In this document: positions 16,850 to 25,894 of the stretch, in pieces
How the letters are laid out: each line of letters begins with the position of its first letter
How positions within the stretch are numbered: the stretch's first letter is position 1
Assembly (NCBI RefSeq): GCF_014904745.1
Contig: NZ_JACZCS010000014.1
Span: 62,001-126,000 of the forward strand
DNA from: Oricola nitratireducens
GTDB lineage: Bacteria; Pseudomonadota; Alphaproteobacteria; Rhizobiales; Rhizobiaceae
Direction: 5' to 3'
Length of the DNA stretch: 64,000 bases
Notes under the pieces: model-generated
What the model saw: only the letters and a program-made list of their open reading frames with translations
Told to the model about the DNA's origin: nothing
Database searches by the model: none
Position numbers and translations under genes: made by a program

Positions 16850-18052
16850 ATGGCACGGACATTTCTTTCCCATCTCACCGCCACGCTGGCGGATATCGAG
16901 GCCGACGGTCTCACCAAGCACGAGCGGGCGATCGTCTCGCCTCAGGCGGGTCATATCCGCATTCGCGCCAACGGCGACAGCCGCGAGGTGCTCAACCTGT
17001 GCGCCAACAACTATCTCGGCCTCGCCGACGATCCGCGGCTGATCGAGGCCGCGAAGCACGCGCTCGACACCGACGGCTTCGGCATGGCGTCGGTGCGCTT
17101 CATCTGCGGCACGCGGGCCTCGCATCACGAGCTGGAACAGGCGCTTGCGGCATTTCTCGAAAAGGATGATTCAATTCTCTTCGCCGCCTGTTTCGACGCC
17201 AATGGCGGCCTGTTCGAGGCGTTGCTCGGGCCGGAGGACGCGATCGTCTCCGACGCGCTCAACCACGCCTCGATCATCGACGGCATCCGGCTCTGCAAGG
17301 CGAAGCGCTACCGCTACGCCAATTCCGACATGGCCGACCTCGAGGCGCAATTGAAGGCAGCGCGCGCCGACGGCGCCCGCTTCGTCATGATCGCCACCGA
17401 CGGCGTTTTCTCGATGGACGGCTATCTGGCGAAACTGCCGGAAATCGCTGCGCTGGCGGAGCAATACGACGCCATGGTCATGGTCGACGACTGCCACGCC
17501 ACCGGCTTCATGGGGCCGCAAGGCCGCGGCACGCCGCACCATCACGGCGTCGCCGACAAGGCGCAGATCCTGACCGGTACGCTCGGCAAGGCGCTGGGCG
17601 GCGCCATCGGCGGCTATGTCGCGGGTCCCCAGCCGGTGATCGACATGCTGCGCCAGCGCGCCCGGCCCTATCTTTTCTCCAACGCCCTGCCGCCGATGGT
17701 CGTCGCCGCCGGGCTGGAGGTGCTGAAGATCGTCGAGGCCGGCGATGAGTTACGCGCCCGCCTGTTCGACAACGCGAAATACTGGCGCGGGGGGCTCGCG
17801 GAGGCCGGCTTCGAGCTGCTGCCGGGCGAGCACCCGATCATCCCCGTCATGCTCGGCGAGGCGAAGCTGGCGCAGGAATTCGCCGCCGCGCTCGACCGGC
17901 GCGGCGTCTACGTCTCGGGCTTCTTCTTCCCGGTCGTGCCGAAAGGAAAAGCGCGCATCCGCACGCAGATGAATGCGGCGCTGACCCGCGCCGACCTCGA
18001 TTTCGGCCTCGACGCGTTCACCTCCGCGGGCAAGGAACTGGGAGTCATTTGA
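16850..18052 (+). CDS. kbl: Glycine C-acetyltransferase (2-amino-3-ketobutyrate CoA ligase)
   Basis: A 400-residue PLP enzyme that splits 2-amino-3-ketobutyrate with CoA to glycine and acetyl-CoA, the second step of threonine breakdown. Landmarks are [14 protein letters not shown], the PLP-contact [10 protein letters not shown] and the Schiff-base Lys247 in [14 protein letters not shown] lies upstream of the ATG at 16850. The stop codon touches the tdh start, so the pair is translationally coupled as in E. coli. Confidence 0.95.
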   Translation: MARTFLSHLTATLADIEADGLTKHERAIVSPQAGHIRIRANGDSREVLNLCANNYLGLADDPRLIEAAKHALDTDGFGMASVRFICGTRASHHELEQALAAFLEKDDSILFAACFDANGGLFEALLGPEDAIVSDALNHASIIDGIRLCKAKRYRYANSDMADLEAQLKAARADGARFVMIATDGVFSMDGYLAKLPEIAALAEQYDAMVMVDDCHATGFMGPQGRGTPHHHGVADKAQILTGTLGKALGGAIGGYVAGPQPVIDMLRQRARPYLFSNALPPMVVAAGLEVLKIVEAGDELRARLFDNAKYWRGGLAEAGFELLPGEHPIIPVMLGEAKLAQEFAAALDRRGVYVSGFFFPVVPKGKARIRTQMNAALTRADLDFGLDAFTSAGKELGVI

Positions 18053-19096
18053 ATGGGTTCCAACGCAACCATGAAGGCGCTTGTGAAGGCGGAGGCCGCG
18101 CCGGGGCTGACGCTGACCGATGTCGACGTGCCGGAGATCGGCCCGAACGACATCCTGATCAGGATCCGCAAGACCGGCATCTGCGGCACCGACATGCATA
18201 TCTGGAACTGGGACGAATGGGCGCAAAAGACTATTCCCGTGCCGATGGTCGTCGGCCATGAATATGCCGGCGAGATCGTCGAGATCGGCTCGCAGGTCAG
18301 CGACCTGAAGATCGGCCAGCGCGTCTCCGGCGAGGGCCATGTCGTCGGACACCGCAGCAGAGCGGCGCGGGCTGGCAAGTTCCATCTCGATCCCGAAACC
18401 AAGGGCATCGGCGTGAACATTCCCGGCGCCTTCGCGCAATATCTGCGCCTGCCCGCCTTCAACGCCGTGCCGCTTCCCGACGACATCGACGACGAGCTCG
18501 GCGCAATCCTCGACCCCTTCGGCAACGCCGTCCACACCGCGCTGACCTATCCCCTCGTCGGCGAGGACGTGCTGATCACCGGCGCGGGCCCGATCGGCAT
18601 CATGGCGGCGATGGTGGCGCGGCACGCCGGCGCGCGCCATGTCGTCCTGACCGACATCGCCCAGGACCGGCTCGATCTGGCCGGCCGGATCGCCGACATC
18701 ACGCCGGTCAACACGGCGACCACCGATCTGATGGATGTGCGCGCGCAGCTCGGCATGCGCGAGGGTTTCGACATCGGCATGGAGATGAGCGGCGCGCCGC
18801 CCGCCTTCTCCCAGATGATCGAGCAGATGATCATGGGCGGCAAGATCGCCGTACTCGGCATCCCGACGAAGCCGATCGCGACCGACTGGCAGGCGATCGT
18901 CTTCAAGGCGCTGACGATCACCGGCATCTATGGGCGCGAGATGTTCGAGACCTGGTACAAGGAGATCGCGATGATCCAGTCCGGCCTGAATCTGCGCGCC
19001 ATCATCACCGACCGGCTGCCGATCGCCGACTACGCGCAAGGCTTCGCGCGGATGGGCGAAGGTAATTGCGGCAAGGTGGTGCTGGACTGGGGGTAA
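18053..19096 (+). CDS. tdh: L-threonine 3-dehydrogenase
   Basis: A 347-residue zinc alcohol dehydrogenase-family enzyme that oxidises threonine to 2-amino-3-ketobutyrate with NAD. Catalytic zinc ligands Cys44, His69 and Glu70 (TGICGTD, VGHEYAG) and the GAGPIG nucleotide motif (177-182) are present. The structural-zinc loop is altered: where E. coli Tdh has a four-cysteine CGHC-C-C pattern, residues 97-113 here contain no cysteine. The ATG at 18053 directly follows the kbl stop and has GGAG at 18041; ATG 18071 is a possible alternative. Its 3' third is duplicated as a remnant at 23502. Confidence 0.95.
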   Translation: MGSNATMKALVKAEAAPGLTLTDVDVPEIGPNDILIRIRKTGICGTDMHIWNWDEWAQKTIPVPMVVGHEYAGEIVEIGSQVSDLKIGQRVSGEGHVVGHRSRAARAGKFHLDPETKGIGVNIPGAFAQYLRLPAFNAVPLPDDIDDELGAILDPFGNAVHTALTYPLVGEDVLITGAGPIGIMAAMVARHAGARHVVLTDIAQDRLDLAGRIADITPVNTATTDLMDVRAQLGMREGFDIGMEMSGAPPAFSQMIEQMIMGGKIAVLGIPTKPIATDWQAIVFKALTITGIYGREMFETWYKEIAMIQSGLNLRAIITDRLPIADYAQGFARMGEGNCGKVVLDWG

Positions 19097-19106
19097 TCAT
19101 TGCAGT

Positions 19107-19132
19107 CCGGCCCGCCGTTTCCGACGGGCCGG
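19107..19132. terminator. Hairpin between convergent tdh and monooxygenase genes
   Basis: Stem CCGGCCCG (19107-19114) with CGGGCCGG (19125-19132). It has no long T-run, but lies 10 bases after the tdh stop and 10 before the convergent gene, so it may serve both directions. Confidence 0.5.
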
Positions 19133-19141
19133 CGCATCGGC

Positions 19142-20941
19142 TCAGCCGAGGTGATGAACCTCCGGCACGCCATAGACGGGCGTGTCGATGCCTTCCATGC
19201 GCGCCTTGAGCTGCAGCGACAGGAACTGCGAATAGTGGCGCGACTGGTGCAGGTTGCCGCCGTGGAACCACAGGCCTTCCTGCTGCGTCGGCTTCCACAT
19301 GTTGCGCTGCTCGCCCACCCAGGGGCCCGGGTCCTTGGTGGTGTCGGAGCCGAGCCCCCAGCACTTGCCCACCTTGTCGGCCACGTCCTGGCTGATCAGG
19401 TCCGCCACCCAGCCGTTCATCGAGCCGTAGCCGGTGGCATAGACGATGAGGTCGGCCTCGAGCTTGGTGCCGTCGTCGAGGATCACGCCGTCCTCGACGA
19501 TCTCGGTCACCTGGCCGCGCTTGAGCTTGATCTTGCCGTCGATGATGAGCTGGCTCGCGCCGATGTCGATATAGTAGCCCGAGCCGCGGCGCAGATATTT
19601 CATGAACAGGCCCGACCCGTCCTCGCCCCAGTCGAGCCAGAAGCCGGCCTTTTCCAGCGCGTCGTAGAAGTCCTTGTCGCGCTCCTTCATCTGCTCGTAG
19701 AGCGGAATCTGGAACTCGTGCAGGATGCGGTAGGGCAGCGAGGCGAAGATGAGATCCGCCTTCTCGGTGGTCACGCCGTTGCGCACCGCCTCCTCCGAAT
19801 AGAGCGCGCCGAGGCCGATATCCATCAGCGTGTCGGAGCGAACGATATGGGTCGAGGAGCGCTGCACCATGGTGACGTCGACGTCGTTCTCCCAGAGCGC
19901 GGCGCAGATGTCGTGGGCGGAGTTGTTGGAGCCGATCACCACCGCCTTCTTGCCGCGATAGGCGTCAGGCCCCGTATGCTGCGAGGAATGCTGCTGCTCG
20001 CCCTTGAATTTCTCCATGCCGGGGAATTTCGGAATGTTCGGCTTGCCGGACATGCCGGTGGCGAGCACGAGCTGCTTCGGCTTGAGCACCACCTCCTCGC
20101 CATCACGGTCGACGACGACGGTCCATTGCTTCGTTTTCTCGTCGTATTTGGCCGACTTGCAGGTGGTCCTGGTCCAGTAATTGAGTTCCATCACATTGGT
20201 GTAGAACTCGAGCCAGTCGCCGATCTTGTCCTTCGGCGAGAAGACCGGCCAGTTCTCGGGGAACTTGATATATGGCAGGTGGTCGTACCAGACCGGATCA
20301 TGCAGGCAGAGCGACTTGTAGCGGCGGCGCCAGCTGTCGCCGGGCTTGTCGTTCTTCTCGACGATGATGGTGGGCACGCCGAGCTGGCGCAGCCGCGCGC
20401 CCAGCGCGATGCCGCCCTGCCCGCCGCCGACGATCAGGACATAGGGCTGCTTCGTGTAGCCAAGCTCCCGCTTTTCGGCCTCGCGCTCCTCTTTCCACGA
20501 CGGGCGGTTCTTGCCGTGGCCGTGCTTGGCGCCGAGCGGCCGGTCGAACCCCTTGTGCTCCTCGAAGCCCTTGAGCTCCACCAGCGTGGTCAGCAAGGTC
20601 CAGATCTTGCCGTCCCTCAGGCGGACGAGCCCGTAGCCGCGGCCGACCGCCGTCTCGAACTGGATCCAGGCGGTTGTGACGCCGTCCTCCTGTGTCGGAA
20701 CCTCGCCTTCGGCGACTTTCCAGCCGGTGGGTTTGGCGGACGACAGCTGATGCTTCAGCATGTCCTCGACCTCGTCCTTGCCTTCGACCGTCTTGATGTT
20801 CCAGGCGAAGGAGACGAGATCGCGCCAGTAGCAGTCATCGAGAAACATTTCTCGCGCCGCGGCGATATCGCCGGCCTCCAGTGCCGCGCCGAACTTGTCC
20901 AGGAACGCCTGAACCTGAACGGACAGGGTTTTATCGAGCAT
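19142..20941 (-). CDS. Flavin-containing NAD(P)H-dependent monooxygenase with N-terminal SnoaL-like domain
   Basis: A 599-residue protein. Residues 5-125 form an NTF2/SnoaL-like domain; the remainder is a class B flavoprotein monooxygenase with FAD-binding VGGGQGGIALG (171-181), an FKGEQQHSSQH segment near the FMO fingerprint, NADPH-binding VIGSNNSAHD (335-344) and a C-terminal YATGYG. Such enzymes oxygenate ketones or heteroatoms; substrate unknown. ATG at 20941 has GGAGG upstream. The frame continues far upstream, but that part overlaps the regulator gene and is not coding. It lies downstream of an AcoR-like regulator on the same strand, its probable activator. Confidence 0.9.
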   Translation of the reverse strand: MLDKTLSVQVQAFLDKFGAALEAGDIAAAREMFLDDCYWRDLVSFAWNIKTVEGKDEVEDMLKHQLSSAKPTGWKVAEGEVPTQEDGVTTAWIQFETAVGRGYGLVRLRDGKIWTLLTTLVELKGFEEHKGFDRPLGAKHGHGKNRPSWKEEREAEKRELGYTKQPYVLIVGGGQGGIALGARLRQLGVPTIIVEKNDKPGDSWRRRYKSLCLHDPVWYDHLPYIKFPENWPVFSPKDKIGDWLEFYTNVMELNYWTRTTCKSAKYDEKTKQWTVVVDRDGEEVVLKPKQLVLATGMSGKPNIPKFPGMEKFKGEQQHSSQHTGPDAYRGKKAVVIGSNNSAHDICAALWENDVDVTMVQRSSTHIVRSDTLMDIGLGALYSEEAVRNGVTTEKADLIFASLPYRILHEFQIPLYEQMKERDKDFYDALEKAGFWLDWGEDGSGLFMKYLRRGSGYYIDIGASQLIIDGKIKLKRGQVTEIVEDGVILDDGTKLEADLIVYATGYGSMNGWVADLISQDVADKVGKCWGLGSDTTKDPGPWVGEQRNMWKPTQQEGLWFHGGNLHQSRHYSQFLSLQLKARMEGIDTPVYGVPEVHHLG

Positions 20942-21052
20942 GGTTTCCTCCCTTTTTCGATTTCCTCGAAAGGAGGCTGGCGCATGAAGCGCGTCCTGCG
21001 CCAGAATTTTCGGCGCGAAACGACGAAATCGGCGCGGTTTCATGCGCTGCCC

Positions 21053-21089
21053 GTTGCGCGCGCAACACCGCGCAACGATCTCGCGCAAC
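21053..21089. repeat. Clustered CGCGCAAC repeats upstream of the monooxygenase gene
   Basis: Three direct CGCGCAAC copies start at 21059, 21069 and 21082. The first is half of a perfect palindrome GTTGCGCGCGCAAC (21053-21066). They lie about 110-150 bases upstream of the monooxygenase start and straddle the 3' end region of the regulator gene, a likely activator site. Confidence 0.55.
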
Positions 21090-21095
21090 GATTCG

Positions 21096-22859
21096 TCAGC
21101 CGGACCGCGAAAGACCGAGCTTCTGCGCGCGCCGCAGGATCGTGGAGCGATTGACGCCCAACCGCCGCGCGGCGCGGGCCATGTTGCCGTCGCAGGCGTC
21201 GAGCAGCGCCTGGAGATCGTCTTCCGGCGCGGTCGCCTCGGCCGGGGCCAGCGGCGGCGGCGGCAGGTCGGTCGCGTCGATCGCGGAGCCTTCGGCCAAG
21301 GCAAGCGCCACGTCGAGCGTGCTTTCGAGTTCGCGGATGTTGCCGGGCCATGCCCTCGCCTTGAGTTCCGCCCTGGCCGCGGGCGAAATGCGCGGCACTG
21401 CGGCCGAGCGCTGGCGCACCAGCCTGTCGAGCAGCCAGTCGAAATCCTGCCTGAGGCGCAAGGGCGGGACGGCCAGCGTGGCGCCGGCAAGACGGAAGAA
21501 GAGATCGCTGCGGAACAGGCCGGCATTGCTTCGCGCCGCCAGGTCGGTGCGGGTCGAGGCGATGAGACGGAGATCGCCGCGCCGGGAGACCAGCGCCAAC
21601 AATCGCGCCTGCGCCCGTTCGTCGAGATCCTCGACGCCACCGAGAAACAGCGTGCCGCCGATATTGCCGTCGCTTGCCTCAAGGTCCGCAAACCGGTCCG
21701 GGTCGATCCCCGAACAGGGCAGCTTGACGAAGGCGCGTTCCGTCGGCGCGCCGGCATGGATCGCGCGCGCCAGCCGCTCCTTTCCGGTGCCCGTCTCGCC
21801 GGCGATCAGAAGCGGCACCTGCGTCCTCGCAAGCCGCGCGGCTTCGGACAGCATCCGCTGGATCGCGGGATCGGGGCCGGCAAAGCTCGCGAGGCCGTCC
21901 GGAAGCGTGCCGCCGGTCCGGGCCCTTGGCAGCGGCACGGCCTGGGGCGCGATGGCGTGGCCGAACAGGCCGCGGCCATCCTTCAGACGGATCACGCGCT
22001 CCTCGGCCGGCCGTCCGCGCGTGAGATCCGGCAGGTCGTCGACCGAGAGCTCCATGAGAGCGTCGAGCCGCTGTCCGATGATTTCGGCACTGGATGCCGC
22101 CGGCCGCAGCAGGTCGATGGCGCCATGTGTCAGACCGACGATCCTGCCCGAGTCGTCGAGCGCCACCGCGGCCTCGGGATCGACCTCGATGAACTCGGGG
22201 CTGGCGGAAAAGCGCAGGACCCACTTTCGCCGGGTCATCGCCATCAGGTTCGCCATTTCAACGCGCCGCGCGGAGGTCCGCACGAGGTTCATGGCCAGGT
22301 TCTGACCGGACTTCGGCACCGCCGATCGCAGCAGCGAGATGTCGAGCACCGCCGAGAGCATGCCGCAGGTGTCGTAAATCGGCGCGGCCGTGCAGGAGAG
22401 CGGCGTGTGCGCAAGGCCGAAGTGATCCGTCTGGTGGATCGTGACGGCCTCGCCGGTGACGATGCATGAACCGACTCCACAGGTGCCGGCGAGATTCTCG
22501 GACCAGTCGGACCCGAGATAAAGCCCCGCCGAACGGAGATCGTCCTCGAACCGCCGGTCGCCGAAAAAGTCCACCGTGACGCCCTTGGAATCCGCGAGCA
22601 GGAGAACGTAGTTCTGGCCGGCGACCTGGCGGAAAAGCTCCTGCAGGCCCGACCGCGCGATCGCGATCAGCCGCTCGGCCTGTTCACGATGCTCCCGCAG
22701 TTCGGAGTCTGTCACGATATGCGCGGGTTCGGCGCGCGCCGGGTCCATCCCGTAAGACTCGACGCATCTTCGCCACGACTCCGCGACCAGCCCGTCACGG
22801 CCCGTCGAATTGCCCTGGAGAACGGAAGCGATCTCCTTCACGTGTTCGATGTCCTGCAC
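21096..22859 (-). CDS. AcoR-like transcriptional regulator (GAF, AAA+, Fis-type HTH) lacking GAFTGA
   Basis: A 587-residue regulator with the AcoR layout: GAF domain (about 75-175), a short PAS-like part (215-265), AAA+ domain (325-490) and Fis/HTH_8 DNA-binding domain (545-585, GNMARAARRLGVNRSTILRRAQ). Walker A is intact (GETGTGKE, 354-361). The stretch that normally carries ESELFG and GAFTGA is missing: residues 378-400 run straight into GGTLFLGG, and the Walker B Asp-Glu are replaced. It probably does not drive sigma-54 polymerase. GTG at 22859 is chosen because GGGAGGAG lies just upstream; no suitable ATG exists. Confidence 0.88.
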   Translation of the reverse strand: MQDIEHVKEIASVLQGNSTGRDGLVAESWRRCVESYGMDPARAEPAHIVTDSELREHREQAERLIAIARSGLQELFRQVAGQNYVLLLADSKGVTVDFFGDRRFEDDLRSAGLYLGSDWSENLAGTCGVGSCIVTGEAVTIHQTDHFGLAHTPLSCTAAPIYDTCGMLSAVLDISLLRSAVPKSGQNLAMNLVRTSARRVEMANLMAMTRRKWVLRFSASPEFIEVDPEAAVALDDSGRIVGLTHGAIDLLRPAASSAEIIGQRLDALMELSVDDLPDLTRGRPAEERVIRLKDGRGLFGHAIAPQAVPLPRARTGGTLPDGLASFAGPDPAIQRMLSEAARLARTQVPLLIAGETGTGKERLARAIHAGAPTERAFVKLPCSGIDPDRFADLEASDGNIGGTLFLGGVEDLDERAQARLLALVSRRGDLRLIASTRTDLAARSNAGLFRSDLFFRLAGATLAVPPLRLRQDFDWLLDRLVRQRSAAVPRISPAARAELKARAWPGNIRELESTLDVALALAEGSAIDATDLPPPPLAPAEATAPEDDLQALLDACDGNMARAARRLGVNRSTILRRAQKLGLSRSG

Positions 22860-22940
22860 GAGCTCCTCCCTGATCTCGCCGCCGAAGAATAGCCCGAGCG
22901 CGCGCCGGTTGCCACATCCTTGCCGATCGAGACGCCCCGG

Positions 22941-22959
22941 CGGTGCAAAAACCGCACCG
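22941..22959. promoter_or_regulatory. Inverted repeat CGGTGC-N7-GCACCG in a divergent promoter region
   Basis: Arms at 22941-22946 and 22954-22959 around AAAAACC, between the regulator (minus) and the cupin gene (plus). A further GGCACC follows at 22965. Candidate operator, or a hairpin in the regulator's leader. Confidence 0.4.
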
Positions 22960-23093
22960 GGACCGGCACCTTTCGCCCTCACCACCTGAAAAACCTGTCC
23001 GACAAGCTTGGTCACAACACGGCCTTCTGCTTGCTGATACGATGACGGCGGCAAATGCCCGACGACAGCACACCACAGCAAAGGAGACCGGAA

Positions 23094-23489
23094 ATGGACA
23101 TCAAGCGAAGCGGCTCGCGGCCTTCGGAGAAGGGGTCGGCGGAGTATTTCACCGGATCGGTCCGCCTCGATCCGGTCATCAGCGCGCCGGACCCTGCCCG
23201 CGTCGCCTGCGTCAGCGTCACCTTCGAGCCCGGCGCGCGCACGGCGTGGCACACCCATCCGCTCGGCCAGACGCTGATCGTGACCTCGGGTCTGGGCTGG
23301 GCGCAGCGCGAGGGCGGACCGATGGAGGAAATTCGGCCGGGCGACGTGATCTGGTTCGAACCCGGCGAAAAACACTGGCACGGCGCCACCGCGACCACGG
23401 GAATGACCCACATCGCCATTCAGGAAAAACGCGACGGCAAGGCGGTGGACTGGATGGAACAGGTCAGCGACACGCAATATGGGCGCTGA
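23094..23489 (+). CDS. Cupin domain protein
   Basis: A 131-residue single-domain cupin. Motif 1 is [18 protein letters not shown] (two metal-type histidines and Gln/Glu position) and motif 2 is [17 protein letters not shown]. It resembles the small metal-binding cupins found beside carboxymuconolactone decarboxylases and the cupin-type hydroxynitrile lyases. AAGGAG precedes the ATG at 23094 by seven bases. It is divergent from the AcoR-like regulator, so it may belong to that regulon with the monooxygenase. Substrate unknown. Confidence 0.88.
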   Translation: MDIKRSGSRPSEKGSAEYFTGSVRLDPVISAPDPARVACVSVTFEPGARTAWHTHPLGQTLIVTSGLGWAQREGGPMEEIRPGDVIWFEPGEKHWHGATATTGMTHIAIQEKRDGKAVDWMEQVSDTQYGR

Positions 23490-23501
23490 AGCCCGTAAAT
23501 C

Positions 23502-23743
23502 TGGCATCCCGACAAACGCCTACGGTCGCCGACCGGCAGGCCATCGTCTTCAAGACGCTCACCATCACCGGCATCTACGGACGCGAGATGTTCGAGACCT
23601 GGTACAAGGAGATCGCGATGATCCAGTCCGGCCTGAATCTGCGCGCCATCATCGCCGACCGGTTGCCCATCGCGGACTACGCGCAAGGCTTCGCGCGGAT
23701 GGGCGAAGGCAATTGCGGCAAGGTGGTGCTCGACTGGGGGTGA
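23502..23743 (+). pseudogene. Frameshifted remnant of the 3' end of a threonine dehydrogenase gene
   Basis: From GGCATCCCGAC to the stop codon this stretch matches the last 240 bases of tdh (18857-19096), with scattered mostly third-position differences. Compared with tdh there is one extra base in the first 39 nucleotides, so the frame breaks; after it the frame reads [20 protein letters not shown] to the same GKVVLDWG end. The first two thirds of the gene, including the catalytic zinc site, are absent. It has no start of its own and begins 12 bases after the cupin stop. It is a degenerate fragment, not a working enzyme. Confidence 0.88.
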
Positions 23744-23947
23744 GAACGATCCGCAATTGCAGATGACTAAAAGTCCGCAGTGCGGACGGTACCCCCGCCG
23801 AACAGCTGTCCGTTTCCATCCGGCGACAGGCTTTATCGACTTTTCGACTGCCGAAGTTCTGATTGCCACTGCAGTCGCCAATCCGATATCCAACGGATCG
23901 CAGTAACCTGACTGTCCGAACAGATGACGGGATAGAGGTGGAGAGGG

Positions 23948-25246
23948 ATGCATAAACCCGGCAACGAGGTTCCGTTCTGGTCGGCTGTCGCCATGGGGAT
24001 CGGCGCCATGGTCGGCGCGGGAATATTCGCGCTGCTCGGCCAGGCGGGAGCAATCGCCGGAAGCGCGGTCTGGATCTCCTTCCTGATCGGCGGGCTGGTC
24101 GCGCTGCTCAGCGGATATTCGATCGGCCGGCTGGGCGCCCGCTATCCGTCGGCGGGCGGCGTTGTCGAGTATCTGGTGCAAGCGTATGGCGTGGGCCGGT
24201 TTTCCGGCAGCATGAGCGTCATGATGTATATCGCGTCGCTTGTCGCGGTGTCTTTGGTGGCGCGCACATTCGGTTCCTATGCCTACGCCCTTCTTCCGAA
24301 AGGATCACCGGGGTGGCTGATCGAGGCATTTGCCACGGCGATCGTTCTTACCTTCATGTTGGTAAATCTGGACGGCGTGCGCGCAATGGCGCGGATCGAA
24401 AGCCTTGTCGTCCTGATCAAGATGTCGGTTCTCATCGCTTTCGCCGTAATCGGAATGATGTTTGTTTCTCCCGAATATCTCGATCCGCGGACATACCCGC
24501 CGATTTCGATGATCTTCTACAGCGTCGCCGTCACGTTCTTCGCTTATGAGGGATTTCGCATCGTCACCAATGCCGCCGAAGACATGCCGGACCCGGGCCG
24601 GACCCTGCCCAGGGCGATCATGACGGCGATCTTTCTGGTCATGGCGGTCTATATCGCCATAGCCCTCAGTGTTTTCGGAAACCTGCCGCCCGAGAAGGTT
24701 GTCGTCGCCAAAGATTTCGCTCTCGCGGAAGCGGCGAGACCCATTCTCGGCCAGCTGGGCTACAAGATCGTCGCCGTCGCCGCCCTGTTCGCGACGGCCT
24801 CGGCAATCAACGCCAGCCTCTATTCGGTCACCAACGTCACCTACAAGCTTGCGACGCTCGGGGAACTTCCGCGTGCCTTCGGCAAGCCGATCGCCCATAG
24901 CAAGGAAGGGCTCGTGGTGAGTTCCTTCCTCATCATCATGCTCGCCATTTTCTTCGACCTCTCGCAGATCGCCGCAATCGGGGCGTTGTCGATGCTCCTC
25001 ATCCACATGACGGTCCATATCGGCCACCTCCGGCTGCTCAACGAGACGCGAGCGGTGCCGGCGATGGTTGTTCTCGCCATTGTTGCGAATGCGGCCACGA
25101 TTGCGCTCGGTGCGTATCACCTTGCAGGGACATCGCCGATGTTGCTTGTCCTGATCGGCGCCTTTTTCGTCCTTGCTTTTACGATTGAGGTCCTTCTGCA
25201 CCGCCTCGCCGACCGGAGCGTCAAAGTCCGTTATCAAGAACCGTAA
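23948..25246 (+). CDS. APC family amino acid permease
   Basis: A 432-residue membrane protein with about twelve helices. It opens with the APC signature in helix 1 (GIGAMVGAGIFALLGQAG), has the helix 6 segment VAVTFFAYEGFRIVTNAAEDMPDP, and the AEDMPDPGRTLPRAI loop typical of amino acid-polyamine-organocation transporters. TGGAGAGGG precedes the ATG. It probably imports an amino acid or amine by proton symport. It stands alone behind the tdh remnant; the threonine theme suggests, but does not prove, an amino acid substrate. Confidence 0.9.
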   Translation: MHKPGNEVPFWSAVAMGIGAMVGAGIFALLGQAGAIAGSAVWISFLIGGLVALLSGYSIGRLGARYPSAGGVVEYLVQAYGVGRFSGSMSVMMYIASLVAVSLVARTFGSYAYALLPKGSPGWLIEAFATAIVLTFMLVNLDGVRAMARIESLVVLIKMSVLIAFAVIGMMFVSPEYLDPRTYPPISMIFYSVAVTFFAYEGFRIVTNAAEDMPDPGRTLPRAIMTAIFLVMAVYIAIALSVFGNLPPEKVVVAKDFALAEAARPILGQLGYKIVAVAALFATASAINASLYSVTNVTYKLATLGELPRAFGKPIAHSKEGLVVSSFLIIMLAIFFDLSQIAAIGALSMLLIHMTVHIGHLRLLNETRAVPAMVVLAIVANAATIALGAYHLAGTSPMLLVLIGAFFVLAFTIEVLLHRLADRSVKVRYQEP

Positions 25247-25330
25247 GCTGTTCCCGATCGCCGCCGGGATCGCAGAAAAGCTGGCTGCGGAAACGGGCGG
25301 CCACGCGGATGGATGCCGACCGGCGAGCGC

Positions 25331-25894
25331 CTAGAATATGCCCGTCACGAACCGGTCCAGACGGGAATTCTCCCGATAGACCAGCTTGACCGCGACTGCG
25401 GCCATCACCCCGGTCAGCGCTCCGCCGAGAACATCGCTGACGTAGTGGATCCCGACATAGACGCGGGACGCGGCGATCAGGATCGCCGCGAGCAGGAATG
25501 CTGTTCCGGCTTTTCGGACGCCGTGCAGAAGAAACACCGCCGCAATGGCGAATGTCGCCGTCGCATGATCCGAGGGAAACGAGAAATCCGCGCTTCGCTC
25601 GATGATCAGATGCGTGACGTTCGCGTCGTAGGGCCGCAGCCGATGAACGAACAGGAGGATCAGCTGATTGAAGGCGAGACCGGCGCAAAAAGCGAGGCCG
25701 GACGAGACCAGAACATGGCGATGGTGAAGCCGATCGGCACGCCGCCACCATTGGCCGGCAACTGCCGCGACGAGAACCGGCACGCCGAATGCCGAACTCC
25801 AGATCATCAGGTCGTCGACCGAGGCGCTCGACATCGCCATGCCGTTCAGGGCTTGCGTCAGGACAATATCCAGATGGCGGATGGAAATGTTCAC
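25331..25894 (-). CDS. PAP2 family phosphatase
   Basis: A 187-residue membrane phosphatase with the three PAP2 motifs in order: HRLRPYD (partial KX6RP), SFPSDHATATF and SRVYVGIHYVSDVLGG, the last holding the nucleophilic His and its Asp. Five to six membrane helices. Family members dephosphorylate lipid phosphates such as undecaprenyl pyrophosphate or phosphatidic acid at the periplasmic face. Single gene; the exact lipid is unknown. Confidence 0.9.
   Translation of the reverse strand: MNISIRHLDIVLTQALNGMAMSSASVDDLMIWSSAFGVPVLVAAVAGQWWRRADRLHHRHVLVSSGLAFCAGLAFNQLILLFVHRLRPYDANVTHLIIERSADFSFPSDHATATFAIAAVFLLHGVRKAGTAFLLAAILIAASRVYVGIHYVSDVLGGALTGVMAAVAVKLVYRENSRLDRFVTGIF

Noticed and set aside
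20989-21003. TGGCGC-N5-type sequence upstream of the monooxygenase as a sigma-54 promoter
   Set aside because: Only the -24 GG and -12 GC positions fit; the TTGC part of the -12 element is absent and the adjacent regulator lacks GAFTGA.
19100-21154. 684-codon plus-strand ORF opposite the monooxygenase gene
   Set aside because: Shadow of the GC-rich coding strand; the minus-strand reading gives a clear flavoprotein.
19142-21757. N-terminal extension of the monooxygenase reading frame up to 21757
   Set aside because: The extension overlaps the AcoR-like regulator in another frame; the ATG at 20941 has a strong GGAGG site and fits the family start.
22943-23743. Single open frame joining the cupin region to the tdh remnant
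   Set aside because: The cupin is read in a different frame and ends at 23489; the joined frame has no start signal and only its last 70 codons resemble Tdh.
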